A stretch of DNA of 64,000 bases, from the NCBI GenBank assembly GCA_025362495.1, contig JANYGI010000161.1:1-64000 (forward strand). Reading direction: 5' to 3'. Shown here one piece after another: positions 27,829 to 37,193 of this stretch. A program made the position numbers and the translations under genes. Under the pieces are notes generated by a model. That model was not told where the DNA came from. It saw only the letters and a list, made by a program, of their open reading frames with translations, and made no database searches. How positions within the stretch are numbered: the stretch's first letter is position 1; the number at the start of each line of letters is the position of its first letter. The stretch comes from Byssovorax sp. (lineage in GTDB: Bacteria > Myxococcota_A > Polyangia > Polyangiales > Polyangiaceae).

Positions 27829-27918
27829 TCCCGCGTCGCTCCCGCGCGCGGACCGCGTCTCACGTTTTCGCGCCAAAGTTGACCCATCCCGCCTGACATC
27901 GGTCACAATCCGCGCCCA

Positions 27919-30117
27919 ATGCGGATCCTTTGCGCCGCCCGCGCGCTGGTTGTTGCCGGCGCCCTCTTCTCCCTCGTCGCCCCGACCGAGGCGCTCGCGC
28001 AGGGCGCCCCCAAGGGCGCGGTCAAGCCCAAGCCCGCGGCTGCCAAGCCCGGCGCCGGCAAGGCGCCCGCGAAGCCCATCGCCAGGCCTCCCGCGGCAGC
28101 GGCGAAGGGAGGGGGCAAGAAGGGCAGCGGCGGCGGCAAGAAGGCCCCGCGCAAGCCCGGCGCCGAGGCCGGCCAGCCCGACGAGGCCACGCGCCGGATC
28201 ATCGCCGGCACCTCCAGCCACGGCGTCCACGAATCGTTGGAGCTCAAAGCAATGCGCGAGCTCGACCTCGCGCTCTTCCCGAGCAACGCGGCCGGCGCCG
28301 GCGCGCCCTGGCTCGCGGAGGGCTCGCCCCTCGTCGATCGCGGCGAGCCGAAGCTCCTCGCCACCGGCCTCCCGCCCGCGGCCCCGATCGCCGCGCAGAG
28401 CGCCGACGCCGCGCCCGCGCCCGATCTCGCCTGGCTCCGCCAGCTCGCGATGCCCGACATCCCCGTCCGCTGGGACGGCCGCGTCGTGCGCTACCTCGAG
28501 TACTACAAGAACAACCCCCGCGGCCGCTCCATGGTCCAGAGCTGGCTCCGCCGCAGCGGGCGTTACGGCGGCTCGATCCGCCGCATCCTCCGCGAGCAGA
28601 ACCTCCCCGAAGACATCGTCTGGCTCGCCCTCGTCGAGAGCGGCTTCGACGCCTCGATCAGCTCCCCCGTCGGCGCCGCCGGCCTCTGGCAGTTCATGCC
28701 CGAGGGCGCGCGCATCTACGGGCTCACCGTCGATCGCTGGATCGACGAGCGCCTCGATCCCGAGCGCTCGACCCTCGCCGCCGCGCGCTACCTCGCCGAT
28801 CTCCGCCAGCGCTTCGGCGGCTGGGAGCTGGCGTTCGCGGCCTACAACATGGGCTACGGCGGCCTCCTCGCCTCGATCCGCAAGTACAACACCAACGACT
28901 TCTGGGAGCTCTCGCGCCTCGAATCCGGCATGCCCCTCGAGACGGCGCTCTACGTCCCCAAGATCGTCGCGATGGCCATCGTCGCCCGCAACAAGGCCAT
29001 CTTCGGCTGCGACGATCTCGAGCTCGATCCGGCGATCAATTTCGACAAGGTCGCCGTGGGCACGGGGGTCTCGCTCCGGGCCCTCGCGCTGGCGTCGGGC
29101 ACGTCGGTCGAGAAGCTCGAAGAGCTCAACCCGCAGATGCTCGCGAGCCGCGCCCCGCCGCTCGCCGCGGGCGACAAGAGCGATCTCACCTGGAACGTGC
29201 GCGTCCCCGCCGGCGCCGCATCGAAGGCCGCCAAATCGCTGAGCGCGTTCGTCGACGGCGACGGCAAGCTCGATCGTTACACCGTCCGCTGGGGCGAGTC
29301 GCTCGAGGACATCGCCCAGCGTCGCGGCGTCGCCCGCTACGCGCTGCAGAGCCTCAACGGGGTTCGTCGTGACGAGTCGCTCCGCCCGGGCACGGTGATC
29401 TTCGTCCCGGCCTCGGCCGCCTCGGATGTCTACGACGCGCCCACGGGCAAACCCACCGTCGTCGTGCCCGCGCAGGCCTTCACCTACGTCGATCGCGAGC
29501 GCGTCTTTTACCGCGTGATCCCCGGCGACACGCTCCGCGCCTTGGCCGCGGTCTTCAGCGTCTCTCCCGACGAGATCTCCCGCTGGAATGCCATCGATCC
29601 TTCCGCCGCATTGCACGATGGCATGACGCTCCAGATCTTCACGTCGAAGGAGAAGATACCCGCCGACGCGCTGGTCCTCGCCGAGAAAGACGCGATGATC
29701 CTCGCCTCGGGGACGCCGGAGTTCGTCGCTCATTTCGAGTCGCTCCGCGGCCGCTCGCGGGTCGAGGTCGTCGCCAAGCAGGGTGACACCTGGCGCACCG
29801 TCGCGGGCCGCTATGGCCTCTCGATGGGGCAGATGGAGCGCATCAATCATCGCTCGCGCACCAGCCCTCTTTGCGAGGGCGATCGCTGCGTCGTCTACGT
29901 GCCGACCGCCCGCGCGGCCGACGTCGCCAAGCGGAGCGGCGGAGTCATCACCGGAGCCGCCCCGGACGAGGCCCCGGCCGTCACCAAGCCCGTGGAAGAA
30001 GACGCCGCGCCCGCCAGCGCGGGCAAAGACGACGAAGGAACCACGTCCGCCGTGCTGATCAAGCCCGGCGCGACTGCCACTGATCCCGCGCCCGCGAGCC
30101 CCGCCCCGAAGCCCTGA
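27919..30117 (+). CDS. LysM-containing membrane-bound-type lytic transglycosylase (MltD-like)
   Basis: A 732-residue exported peptidoglycan-cleaving enzyme. Signal peptide at 1-28 (ending EALAQ), then a Lys/Ala/Pro-rich linker to ~85. The SLT goose-type lysozyme domain has catalytic Glu240 in LALVESGFDASISSPVGAAG, then LWQFMP and FAAYNMGYG. Three LysM motifs lie at about 453-495 (WGESLEDIAQRRG), 530-575 (PGDTLRALAAVF) and 615-660 (QGDTWRTVAGRYG), for binding glycan. The tail is Ala/Pro-rich. The domain order matches MltD. It probably acts in cell-wall remodelling in the periplasm. Hairpins follow its stop. Confidence 0.92.
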   Translation: MRILCAARALVVAGALFSLVAPTEALAQGAPKGAVKPKPAAAKPGAGKAPAKPIARPPAAAAKGGGKKGSGGGKKAPRKPGAEAGQPDEATRRIIAGTSSHGVHESLELKAMRELDLALFPSNAAGAGAPWLAEGSPLVDRGEPKLLATGLPPAAPIAAQSADAAPAPDLAWLRQLAMPDIPVRWDGRVVRYLEYYKNNPRGRSMVQSWLRRSGRYGGSIRRILREQNLPEDIVWLALVESGFDASISSPVGAAGLWQFMPEGARIYGLTVDRWIDERLDPERSTLAAARYLADLRQRFGGWELAFAAYNMGYGGLLASIRKYNTNDFWELSRLESGMPLETALYVPKIVAMAIVARNKAIFGCDDLELDPAINFDKVAVGTGVSLRALALASGTSVEKLEELNPQMLASRAPPLAAGDKSDLTWNVRVPAGAASKAAKSLSAFVDGDGKLDRYTVRWGESLEDIAQRRGVARYALQSLNGVRRDESLRPGTVIFVPASAASDVYDAPTGKPTVVVPAQAFTYVDRERVFYRVIPGDTLRALAAVFSVSPDEISRWNAIDPSAALHDGMTLQIFTSKEKIPADALVLAEKDAMILASGTPEFVAHFESLRGRSRVEVVAKQGDTWRTVAGRYGLSMGQMERINHRSRTSPLCEGDRCVVYVPTARAADVAKRSGGVITGAAPDEAPAVTKPVEEDAAPASAGKDDEGTTSAVLIKPGATATDPAPASPAPKP

Positions 30118-30126
30118 ATCCCGGAG

Positions 30127-30174
30127 CGAGCACGGATCAGAGGGGGAGTTGCTGCCCACCCTCGCCCGTGCTCG
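30127..30174 (+). terminator. Candidate terminator hairpin after the transglycosylase gene
   Basis: CGAGCACGG (30127-30135) pairs perfectly with CCGTGCTCG (30166-30174) ten bases after the stop codon, with a 30-base loop. A second stem, GTCCCTCCC (30197-30205) with GGGAGGGAC (30227-30235), follows. Neither has a U-tract. Confidence 0.4.
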
Positions 30175-30290
30175 GCCTGCGGCCTCCGCGCGGTCGGTCC
30201 CTCCCCAATCGCGCCTCCGGCGCTCAGGGAGGGACATCCATTCGAGGTCGCGGCGAAACTAACGGCCTCGGCGCGTGTCCGCCCCGGAGC

Positions 30291-31313
30291 ATGGCCCCGC
30301 GACCCTTCCGCCCTCCGTTCCCATGGATCCGAGTCGCCCTGGCGCTCGCCGCCCTCGGCGGAGCCGGCACGCTCGTCTACGGCTGCATGATGTCCATGCC
30401 CGGGCGGACCGCGACGCCGCCGCTCGCGCCGCTCACGCCCGTCGAAAGCTCTGCCGCCGAGCGACTGCGCGTCGATCTCCAGGCCCTCGCCGGTGACATC
30501 GGCGAGCGCAACCTGCGCAGGCCCGAGGCGCTGGAGCGCGCGGCCCAGCTCATCGAGGAGCGTTTGCGCGCGTCGGGCAACGTGCCAGTCCGACGGACAT
30601 ACGCTGTCGATGGACAGCCGTGCTCGAACATCGAAGCGGTGATCCCGGGGCGGTCCGAGGCGACGCTGGTCGTCGGCGCGCACTATGACTCCGTCCGTGG
30701 CAGCCCTGGGGCCAACGACAACGGCACGGGCGTCGTCGCCCTGCTCGAGCTCGCGCGTCGACTCCACGGCTCCTCCCCGGAGCGCACGATAGCGCTGGTC
30801 TTCTTCGTCAACGAAGAGCCACCCTATTTCAAGACCGAGCGCATGGGCAGCCGCGTCTGGGCCGGCGAGGCCGCGCAGCGAGGCGTGATCGTCGTCGGCG
30901 CCGTCAGCCTGGAGACGATGGGCTATTTCACCGAGGCGCCGTACAGCCAGCAATACCCCTTCCCGATGGGCCTGGCGTACCCGGACAAGGGGGACTTCAT
31001 CGGCTTCATTGGCAACATCGACAGCCGCGCTCTGGTGCGTGACGTCGTCGGCAGCTTTCGCGAGGTGGCCTCGATCCCGTCCGAGGGCGTGGCGCTCCCG
31101 GATCACACCGTCGGCGTCGACTTCAGCGATCACGCCTCGTTCTGGCTCCACGGCTGGCCAGGGCTGATGGTCACCGACACGGCCCTGTTCCGCTATCCGC
31201 ACTACCACCGGCCCACCGACGTCCCGGCCCGCGTCGACCCCGGCGCGCTGGCCCGCGTCGTCGTGGGCGTCGAGCACGCCGTGCGCGCGCTCGCCGGCGC
31301 GAGCTCACCGTGA
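30291..31313 (+). CDS. M28-family metallopeptidase, membrane-anchored or exported
   Basis: A 340-residue di-zinc aminopeptidase-like protein. An N-terminal hydrophobic segment (VALALAALGGAGTLVYGC) could be a signal peptide, with the Cys a possible lipobox. Zinc-ligand and catalytic positions typical of M28 are present: His131 (AHYDS), Asp143 (ANDNGTG), Glu175-Glu176 (VNEEP), Glu208 (SLETMG), and His304 or His306 near the end (PHYHRPTD). It would remove N-terminal residues from peptides or act on another amide outside the cytoplasm. I chose the ATG giving MAPRPF; the frame is open upstream through the hairpin region. The closest described relatives are Xaa-specific aminopeptidases; substrate unknown. 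Confidence 0.88.
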   Translation: MAPRPFRPPFPWIRVALALAALGGAGTLVYGCMMSMPGRTATPPLAPLTPVESSAAERLRVDLQALAGDIGERNLRRPEALERAAQLIEERLRASGNVPVRRTYAVDGQPCSNIEAVIPGRSEATLVVGAHYDSVRGSPGANDNGTGVVALLELARRLHGSSPERTIALVFFVNEEPPYFKTERMGSRVWAGEAAQRGVIVVGAVSLETMGYFTEAPYSQQYPFPMGLAYPDKGDFIGFIGNIDSRALVRDVVGSFREVASIPSEGVALPDHTVGVDFSDHASFWLHGWPGLMVTDTALFRYPHYHRPTDVPARVDPGALARVVVGVEHAVRALAGASSP

Positions 31314-31471
31314 ATCGAGGCCGATCGCGCCGGCGCTGCGGTCCGGCCTTCGCGGCGCTGTGACGGCCGAGCAACACCCGCGGGGCGAACCACTGTGATG
31401 CTGCGGTCACGAAGGACCATGATTTCTCGACGAATCCACCTGGCCAGCCGCTTGCAATCGCGCTCCACGCG

Positions 31472-31879
31472 ATGCGTGTCAAACCGGCTCAAGTCCTCCC
31501 CCTGATGCTCCTCCTCGCCTGCATGTTCGGGTGCAAGGGAGCCGGGCAGGTGCTCAATGTGGTGGGCGCGGTCGCCGTGACGACGGCGCGTGTGGCGGCC
31601 ATCGCCGCTGCGGCGTCGCGGCACAACCATGTCGAGGTGAACGGCGGGAGCGGGACCGCGAGCGCCCCGCCCACCGAGGCCGAGCTGCGTGCCCAGGAGA
31701 TCGCCGACAACGCACCTGGCGGATGCACCGAGCTCTTCGTGGAGATGGTCCCGCCGCCGCCCCCCGGGACGGTGCCCCCGCGCGCGGCCGATTGCGGCGG
31801 CAACGTCCTTATCCAGGACGCCGACGGCCACTGGCACCGTCACGGCGACGGCGCAGCCCCGCCGATTGAAGAGCCCTGA
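31472..31879 (+). CDS. Small hypothetical lipoprotein
   Basis: A 135-residue lipoprotein: MRVKPAQVLPLMLLLACMFGC gives a clear signal peptide and lipobox Cys. A hydrophobic Ala/Val stretch (VVGAVAVTTARVAAIAAAA) follows. The remainder is polar with a Pro run (VPPPPPGTVPP) and a His-rich end (DGHWHRHGDG) that could bind metal. Two Cys in the second half (GGC, ADC) may form a disulfide. No family recognised. It lies 158 bases downstream of the M28 peptidase, same strand, and converges on the second DUF1501-like gene. Confidence 0.7.
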   Translation: MRVKPAQVLPLMLLLACMFGCKGAGQVLNVVGAVAVTTARVAAIAAAASRHNHVEVNGGSGTASAPPTEAELRAQEIADNAPGGCTELFVEMVPPPPPGTVPPRAADCGGNVLIQDADGHWHRHGDGAAPPIEEP

Positions 31880-32008
31880 GCGGGACGCCGACCCTCGCCG
31901 GCTCGAGCCTCCTCGCAGAGATAGACCGCCTCGCGGTTGAAGGCCTTGACGCCCTGGAGGCGCGCGCCCTTGAACGGTTCGTCTTCCGGTTGCTCCGAGA
32001 CAGCCTCT

Positions 32009-33328
32009 TCAGCCGGCGGCCAGCGCAGCACTGATGATTTTCCCGCCCTTGATCCGGGACTCCAGCGTACCGGCGTCGACCCCGAGCGCGGCGCCCAGCG
32101 TCTTGCCCATCGATTCGAGCGTTTGGTTCTCCGGGATATCGCCCTTCGCCGCGGCCGCGCCGGTGGAAGAGTCGATGGGTGAGGCGCCGAAGTCCTTGCC
32201 GGCGCCAAGGTCGCGCAGCCCGCCGATCACGCTCCCCTTGACGCCCTTGCCGATCATCACCGTGACGTGGTGGTCGGCGTTGTGGCTGCGCCCGTCCTTC
32301 GAGTCACGGAAGGTCCGGCCGAAGACATTGGAGAGCGCGAGCGTCACCCGGTCCTGGAGCCCCGCGCTCGTCAGGCCCGCGAGCAGGCCGCTCACTCGAT
32401 CGACGCCGCTCACGATCTCCTCGGCCTCGTGGGCGAGGCCGGTGTCGGTGTGATTGTCGCCGCCGAACGGAATCCCGATGGTCACCACCGGGCTCACCTT
32501 CATCAGCACGAGGGTGATGGCCGCGTTGATCTGGTCGTCGGGCGAATCGCCCGTGATCGCGTCGAGGCGCGCCAGCAAGCTATCCTGGATACCGCGGACC
32601 TGGGTCTGGCTGCTGGCATAGGCGTCGAGGAACTTGCGCTGAGCGAGGCTGCTGTCCTTGAGCTTCTCGTGCATCTGGTCGAGCGACTTGTCGCGGAGCT
32701 TGCGGAGGTCGCCGAGGATGCCCTTCTGGGCGCCGAGGATCCGCTTGAGCGCCGAGGGAGACACGCTGTTGAGGACGCGACCATCGTAGCTCAGGCTCAG
32801 GTCCTCGACCGAGATCGGCTCGATTTGCAGGGTGTCGAGGCGCGGCGCGAGGCGGCTCGCGTAGATGGATACCGCCATATCTTCACCGTTGATGACCCCG
32901 CCGCTGAGACGCTTGGCCGAGCCCATGAGACGAAGCACCTTGGCCTCGTCGCTGTGGCTCAGCGTGTAGGTCGAGTTGTGGAAGAACGACGTGCGCGCCC
33001 GCACCTCGGCCGGCAGCGTGCCCCACGGCGCGGCGCCGATCGCCGACGTCGCCCCGAGCTGGATCTTGGTGGGCAAAAGCTCCGCGCGCGCGTTGTACAC
33101 GGCGCCCTCCGCCTCGTGCCCGTAGCTCCCGGGCGCCGACGTGTTGAGCGGATCGCCAGCGCCGGAGGTGCTGAGGATCAGGAACTGGGCGTCGTCCGGC
33201 GGAGGAGGCGTGTCCGCGCGGGCGTCGGCGAGGAAGCTCATCGGCAAGCCGGTTGCGAGGGAGCGGAGCCCGAGCAGGCCACCGCCGGCGAAGAGACCGA
33301 AGAGAAATGCGCGTCGCTGGGTGTTCAT
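32009..33328 (-). CDS. Secreted DUF1501-like protein, copy B
   Basis: A 439-residue exported protein, paralogue of the one at 9813-11123. It has a Tat-like start (MNTQRRAFLFGLFAGGGLLG). The shared landmarks appear in the same order: ILSTSGAGDP, FGGDNHTDTGL, LSNVFGRT, HNADHHV and a Gly-rich loop (KGVKGSVIGG). The membrane-distal helices (QRKFLDAYASSQTQ) also match. It is encoded 19 bases downstream of a CxxCH lipoprotein gene, exactly as in the first module. Function unknown; an alkaline-phosphatase-like fold is inferred from the family. Confidence 0.75.
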   Translation of the reverse strand: MNTQRRAFLFGLFAGGGLLGLRSLATGLPMSFLADARADTPPPPDDAQFLILSTSGAGDPLNTSAPGSYGHEAEGAVYNARAELLPTKIQLGATSAIGAAPWGTLPAEVRARTSFFHNSTYTLSHSDEAKVLRLMGSAKRLSGGVINGEDMAVSIYASRLAPRLDTLQIEPISVEDLSLSYDGRVLNSVSPSALKRILGAQKGILGDLRKLRDKSLDQMHEKLKDSSLAQRKFLDAYASSQTQVRGIQDSLLARLDAITGDSPDDQINAAITLVLMKVSPVVTIGIPFGGDNHTDTGLAHEAEEIVSGVDRVSGLLAGLTSAGLQDRVTLALSNVFGRTFRDSKDGRSHNADHHVTVMIGKGVKGSVIGGLRDLGAGKDFGASPIDSSTGAAAAKGDIPENQTLESMGKTLGAALGVDAGTLESRIKGGKIISAALAAG

Positions 33329-33347
33329 GGGAGATCTCCTGTCCGGC

Positions 33348-35390
33348 TCAGAAGCCCAGAGAAGCGGTGAAAGGCGAGGTGCAGGCGAGCGTGAAGGCCG
33401 ACTTCAGCCCTTCGGTGGGCGTGGCCCCGGCGGTGTGCGCGTCGGCGAGGTGACTCGCGAGGAGGGCCCGCATCGCCGGCGCGCGGGCGTCGCCGTCCGG
33501 CAAACCCATCACGATGTGAACGAAATCGTCGAGCGCGGCGCCCGTCTTGGTGCTCACGTAGCGACCGCCGGTCACGTCGACGAGCTGATCGGCCAGCGAC
33601 TGGCAAATGGACTCCATCGTGCCTCGATAGAACATGTCCGGGAGCGTCGCCAGGAAGGGCCGCACCGCCCCCCGACCGAACCCGTCGTTGGGCAGGATGT
33701 GGACGAGCTGCGCCGTCTCGCTGAACTTGGGCTTGCCGTAGGTGTCGAGCTCGATCATCGGATCGCACGCGTTGGAGACCCCGAGGCGCGCCGAGAGCAG
33801 CCCACACATGTGCTGTCGCCGCATGATGCTGACCGGAAAGTCCTGCGTGTTCCAGGTGATCGTCCGCGTCGCGCCCGTCACCAGCGGAGAGCTGTAGAGC
33901 TCCCGCACCAGCGTCTTGAGCTTGAGCCCGCTCTTCTGGAAGACCTCGACGATGCGGATGAACTCTGGATCCTTCGCGCTACACCCGACGCTGTTGGCGT
34001 AGAAGCAGAGCTTCTGTACCCAGGCCGGCGCGAAGCTCGGGTGGGCCGCCAGCGTGTCGGCGAAATCGAGGATGCTGCCGCCGTCCTTGACGACGTCCTC
34101 GAAGCCAAAGGAGGCTCCATCGCTCTTGATCTTCTGGTCCGGCTGCGGGCGATAGTGGCTCTGGAAGTGCTGCCGGAAGTAGTTCCGCATCGGATCGAGG
34201 GTGCGGTGGCAGCCGTAGCAGGCCGTCCCGGGGACCGCGTGATCGGCTCCGAGCCCGACCTCCGTCGTCGGCACCGTCACGTCCTCCGGGTTGATGCTCT
34301 TGCCCAGCGCCACGATCAGCGTTTGATTCGTCACCACGCGGGAAGAGTTGCTGTCGTTGGTCGGCCACGTGGCAAAGAAGGCTGGCGTGGTGAAGAACCC
34401 GACCCGCGGCTGGCGCAGGTAAAGCGTCTTCACCGGCTCGAGCGCGGGGATGTCGTAGAAGCGCAGCGCGGGGGTCTTGTCCGAGGCCGCGGCGACGGTG
34501 ACCGGGCGCCAGTCGGTGTAGTCGGCGTCGGAGAAGCGCCCTTCGAGGTGGTGGTAGAACCCGCTGCAGTGGAGCGCGCCATGCAGGAAGTTGAGCAGCC
34601 AGAACGAGCTGAGCGTCCAGGGCTCGGGGCAGCTCTTGCCGGCCGGCCCCACCGTGAAGTCCACGTTGGTCCACCAGACTTTGTTCGTCATCTCGTAGTC
34701 CATCGACCACGGCGGCGCGGGGAGCCCGGCGGGGGGCTTGTGATAGAAGACGTGCTTGTCGGCCTGGATCGTCGGGTAGGGGACGTCCAGGTAAAGCAGG
34801 TACGAGGCGATCGCCGTGGTCATCATCATCTGACGGGTGTTGACGATCCCGCTCCAGGGCTCGTCTTTCTGGACGATCTGCACGGCCGTGCGCGCCGCCA
34901 TCTCCTGGAGGTTCGCGAAGAGCCGGACCGGGTTGGCGAAGAACTCTTCTCCATTCTGGTCCTGGATGGTCGAGTGGTTGATGTTGGTCTGCTGGAGGGC
35001 GACCTTGAACAGCTCCATCAGCTTGAGCTCGAAGGTCGGGCTCTTCATCCACTCGTCGATCAGGCCCTTCAGCGCGTCGGGATCGGCCTTGACGCTGGCG
35101 AGCTCCGCCGCGGTGACCGCGCCTCCGTTGATCAGGGTCTTGACGTGCGCGACGTAGGCCTCGGGCGGCTGGGGCTCGAAAGGCACCTGCGCGACCGGCG
35201 TGGACGGGCCTCCCCCGTCTCCGCCGCTCCCGGTGCCTGTGCTGTCACTCGCAGGCTGCTCGCGGTCCCCGAGCGTCCCCACGCAGCTGGGCGCGGCCGC
35301 CAGAAGCAGCGAAGCCGCGACGCCCGCCAGCGCGGCGCGAGAGGTGGTGACGAGCGTCGCCCTGGAGACGGAGACGGGTGAGGAACGCAT
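33348..35390 (-). CDS. CxxCH-containing lipoprotein (DUF1588/DUF1592-like), copy B
   Basis: A 680-residue lipoprotein and paralogue of the one at 11135-13264. From the ATG at 35390 it has a long signal region ending in LLLAAAPSC (lipobox), then a short Ser/Gly linker and the shared opening PPEAYVAHVKTLI. CYGCH (Cys391, Cys394, His395) followed by RTLDPMRNYF is the putative heme-c site, matching CFFCH-QTLDPTR in copy A. Extra Cys occur in both C-terminal halves (HMCGLLSARLGVSNAC; HLCAALNFRLGLVDVC), also conserved between copies. The frame stays open upstream, but 35391 onward is palindromic non-coding DNA. Confidence 0.75.
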   Translation of the reverse strand: MRSSPVSVSRATLVTTSRAALAGVAASLLLAAAPSCVGTLGDREQPASDSTGTGSGGDGGGPSTPVAQVPFEPQPPEAYVAHVKTLINGGAVTAAELASVKADPDALKGLIDEWMKSPTFELKLMELFKVALQQTNINHSTIQDQNGEEFFANPVRLFANLQEMAARTAVQIVQKDEPWSGIVNTRQMMMTTAIASYLLYLDVPYPTIQADKHVFYHKPPAGLPAPPWSMDYEMTNKVWWTNVDFTVGPAGKSCPEPWTLSSFWLLNFLHGALHCSGFYHHLEGRFSDADYTDWRPVTVAAASDKTPALRFYDIPALEPVKTLYLRQPRVGFFTTPAFFATWPTNDSNSSRVVTNQTLIVALGKSINPEDVTVPTTEVGLGADHAVPGTACYGCHRTLDPMRNYFRQHFQSHYRPQPDQKIKSDGASFGFEDVVKDGGSILDFADTLAAHPSFAPAWVQKLCFYANSVGCSAKDPEFIRIVEVFQKSGLKLKTLVRELYSSPLVTGATRTITWNTQDFPVSIMRRQHMCGLLSARLGVSNACDPMIELDTYGKPKFSETAQLVHILPNDGFGRGAVRPFLATLPDMFYRGTMESICQSLADQLVDVTGGRYVSTKTGAALDDFVHIVMGLPDGDARAPAMRALLASHLADAHTAGATPTEGLKSAFTLACTSPFTASLGF

Positions 35391-35504
35391 ACGATATCGA
35401 TGCTCCGCGGGACGAGGAGTCGGCCCCGGGCCGTCAATGGCACCTGGTGTGCCAACCGGAATCAGCCACAATTGGCGGGCTCCGGGCCGATTCGACTGGT
35501 CGGA

Positions 35505-35523
35505 GATGATCCACTGGATCATC
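35505..35523. promoter_or_regulatory. Palindromic operator-like site in the gap before copy B
   Basis: GATGATCCA-C-TGGATCATC is a perfect 9-bp-arm inverted repeat. A second one, GGATCGC (35539-35545) with GCGATCC (35552-35558), lies 16 bases further. Both are in the 308-bp gap upstream of the minus-strand CxxCH lipoprotein gene and downstream of the MFS permease gene. No other gene is visible in that gap. Confidence 0.45.
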
Positions 35524-35698
35524 CTTGCACCAGGCTTTGGATCGCGCGGCTGCGATCCAGCGGATCACCCCGGGTGCTCGAGCGCGGCGCCGATCCCGGC
35601 GACCACCGCGTCGAGCCGCGCGAAATCGACCTTGCCCCGGGCAACGACACGGCCTGTCCGCGGATGCCCGCTCGAAGAGCAACTAACTTCTACAGCCA

Positions 35699-36943
35699 TC
35701 AGGCGCGCCGCGAGCCACGCAGGCCGTAGAAGACCACGTATCCATAGCAGAGCGCCGGCAGCGCCAGCGCGGTTTGCAGGCTGAACCGGTCGGCCACCAC
35801 GCCGAAGAGCACCGGGATCACCGCGCCTCCGACGACGGCCATCACCAGCAGGCTCGACGCGCGGCTCGTCAGCTTGCCGAGGCCGTCGACGGCGAGCGTG
35901 AAGATGGTCGGGAACATGATCGAGTTGCAGAGCCCCACCGCGAGGAGAGACCACATCGCGAGCGTGCCAGTCATCGCGAACGCGACGCCCACGAGCGCGG
36001 CGGCCACGGCGGCGCAGCCGGCGAGCAGCCGGCCCGCGTCGAAGTAGCGGAGCACCAGCGCGCCGACGAAGCGGCCCACCATGGCGCCTCCCCAGTAGTA
36101 GGCCACGTGGCGGGCGGCGCTCATCGGGTCGAGATTGCCAATCTTCGGTTGCTCGAGGAAGCTCACCAGGAAGCTGCCAATCGATACCTCGGCGCCGACG
36201 TAGAGGAAGATGGCGAGCACGCCGAGGGCGAGGCGGCGCACGCCGAGGGCGTCGCGGATCGAGTGCGCGCCGGGATCGCCCTCGACCGAGTCGATCCGGG
36301 GCAGCTTGAACAGCGCCACCGCGACGGCGAGCAGGAAGAGCGTCAGCGCGAGTCCGACGTAAGGTATCCGCACCGCTTGAGCCGAGGCGAGCTTGCTGCG
36401 CTCTCCGGTGCTGGCGAGGAACAGGTAGCTGCCGAAGAACGGCGCAAGCGTGGTGCCGAGCGAGTTGAACGCCTGCGTCAGGTTGAGCCGGCTCGGGGCG
36501 CCCTCTTCCGGGCCGAGGCCCGCGACGAAGGGGTTGGCGGCGACCTGGAGAAAGGCAATCCCCGAGGCCAGGACGAAGAGCGCTGAGAGAAAGAACCCGT
36601 AGGAAGGCAGGCTCGCCGCCGGATAGAAGAGCAGCGCGCCGACCCCGGCGAGGGCGAGGCCGATCAGGATACCGCGCTTGTAACCCACCTTCGCGATGAC
36701 CTTGCCCGCGGGCAGCGAGACCAGAAAATAGGCCGAGAAGAACGAGAATTGCACGAACGCGCCGCCCGCGTACCCGAGATCGAAGACGCCTTTCAGGTGC
36801 GGGACGAGGATGTCGTTCAACGCCGTCAGGAAACCCCACATGAAGAAGAGCGCCGTCGCCGCGGCGAGGGCCGGGCGATACCGCGCATTCTCTGCGTGCC
36901 GCGCGGCGGTGCTCGGGCCAGGCTCGCCGGGCGGAGGGTGCAT
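35699..36943 (-). CDS. FHS-family MFS sugar permease (GluP/FucP-like)
   Basis: A 414-residue proton-coupled sugar transporter with 12 predicted membrane helices. The family signature is clear: FFMWGFLTALNDILVPHLK in helix 1, FSAYFLVSLPAGKVIAKVGYKRGI around helices 2-3, and QVAANPFVAGLG with LNLTQAFNSLGTTLAP in helices 4-5. These match glucose/galactose (GluP) and fucose (FucP) permeases. The substrate is most likely a hexose. The start used is the Met giving MHPPPGEP; an upstream extension is possible. It is divergent from the kinase-WD40 gene with ~250 bases between, holding two AACTCCTC direct repeats near 37050 and 37070. Confidence 0.88.
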   Translation of the reverse strand: MHPPPGEPGPSTAARHAENARYRPALAAATALFFMWGFLTALNDILVPHLKGVFDLGYAGGAFVQFSFFSAYFLVSLPAGKVIAKVGYKRGILIGLALAGVGALLFYPAASLPSYGFFLSALFVLASGIAFLQVAANPFVAGLGPEEGAPSRLNLTQAFNSLGTTLAPFFGSYLFLASTGERSKLASAQAVRIPYVGLALTLFLLAVAVALFKLPRIDSVEGDPGAHSIRDALGVRRLALGVLAIFLYVGAEVSIGSFLVSFLEQPKIGNLDPMSAARHVAYYWGGAMVGRFVGALVLRYFDAGRLLAGCAAVAAALVGVAFAMTGTLAMWSLLAVGLCNSIMFPTIFTLAVDGLGKLTSRASSLLVMAVVGGAVIPVLFGVVADRFSLQTALALPALCYGYVVFYGLRGSRRA

Positions 36944-37193
36944 CGCAATTGTCTCTTTCTGCTCGGGGGCGCTCTGCTGATGACCTGATCGGCCGAGCAG
37001 CACGCAGACACGGTATCACGAGCGCGCGGCGGGGCGTCTATTTCGTCCCAACTCCTCGGAGTGTCAGGAAACTCCTCAATTCGCGGTGCGAATCAGGTCG
37101 GGGCTGGTCGCCGCTCGAGAACGCCCCCATGAAGAGTCTGGAATTCGAGGAGGCGTAGATCCTCGCGAGGAGCAGGTGGGGCGAGTCCGGGCA

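Noticed and set aside
26551-30237. 1228-residue minus-strand open frame across the cheB and transglycosylase genes
   Set aside because: Antisense of two well-supported genes; Arg/Ala/Gly/Asp-rich, no domain. GC-rich DNA keeps such frames open.
31880-32008. Minus-strand frame with protein-like sequence (EPFKGARLQGVKAFNREAVYLCEEA) beyond the DUF1501-like stop
   Set aside because: Only ~40 residues, no start or family; perhaps a relic, but not enough to annotate.
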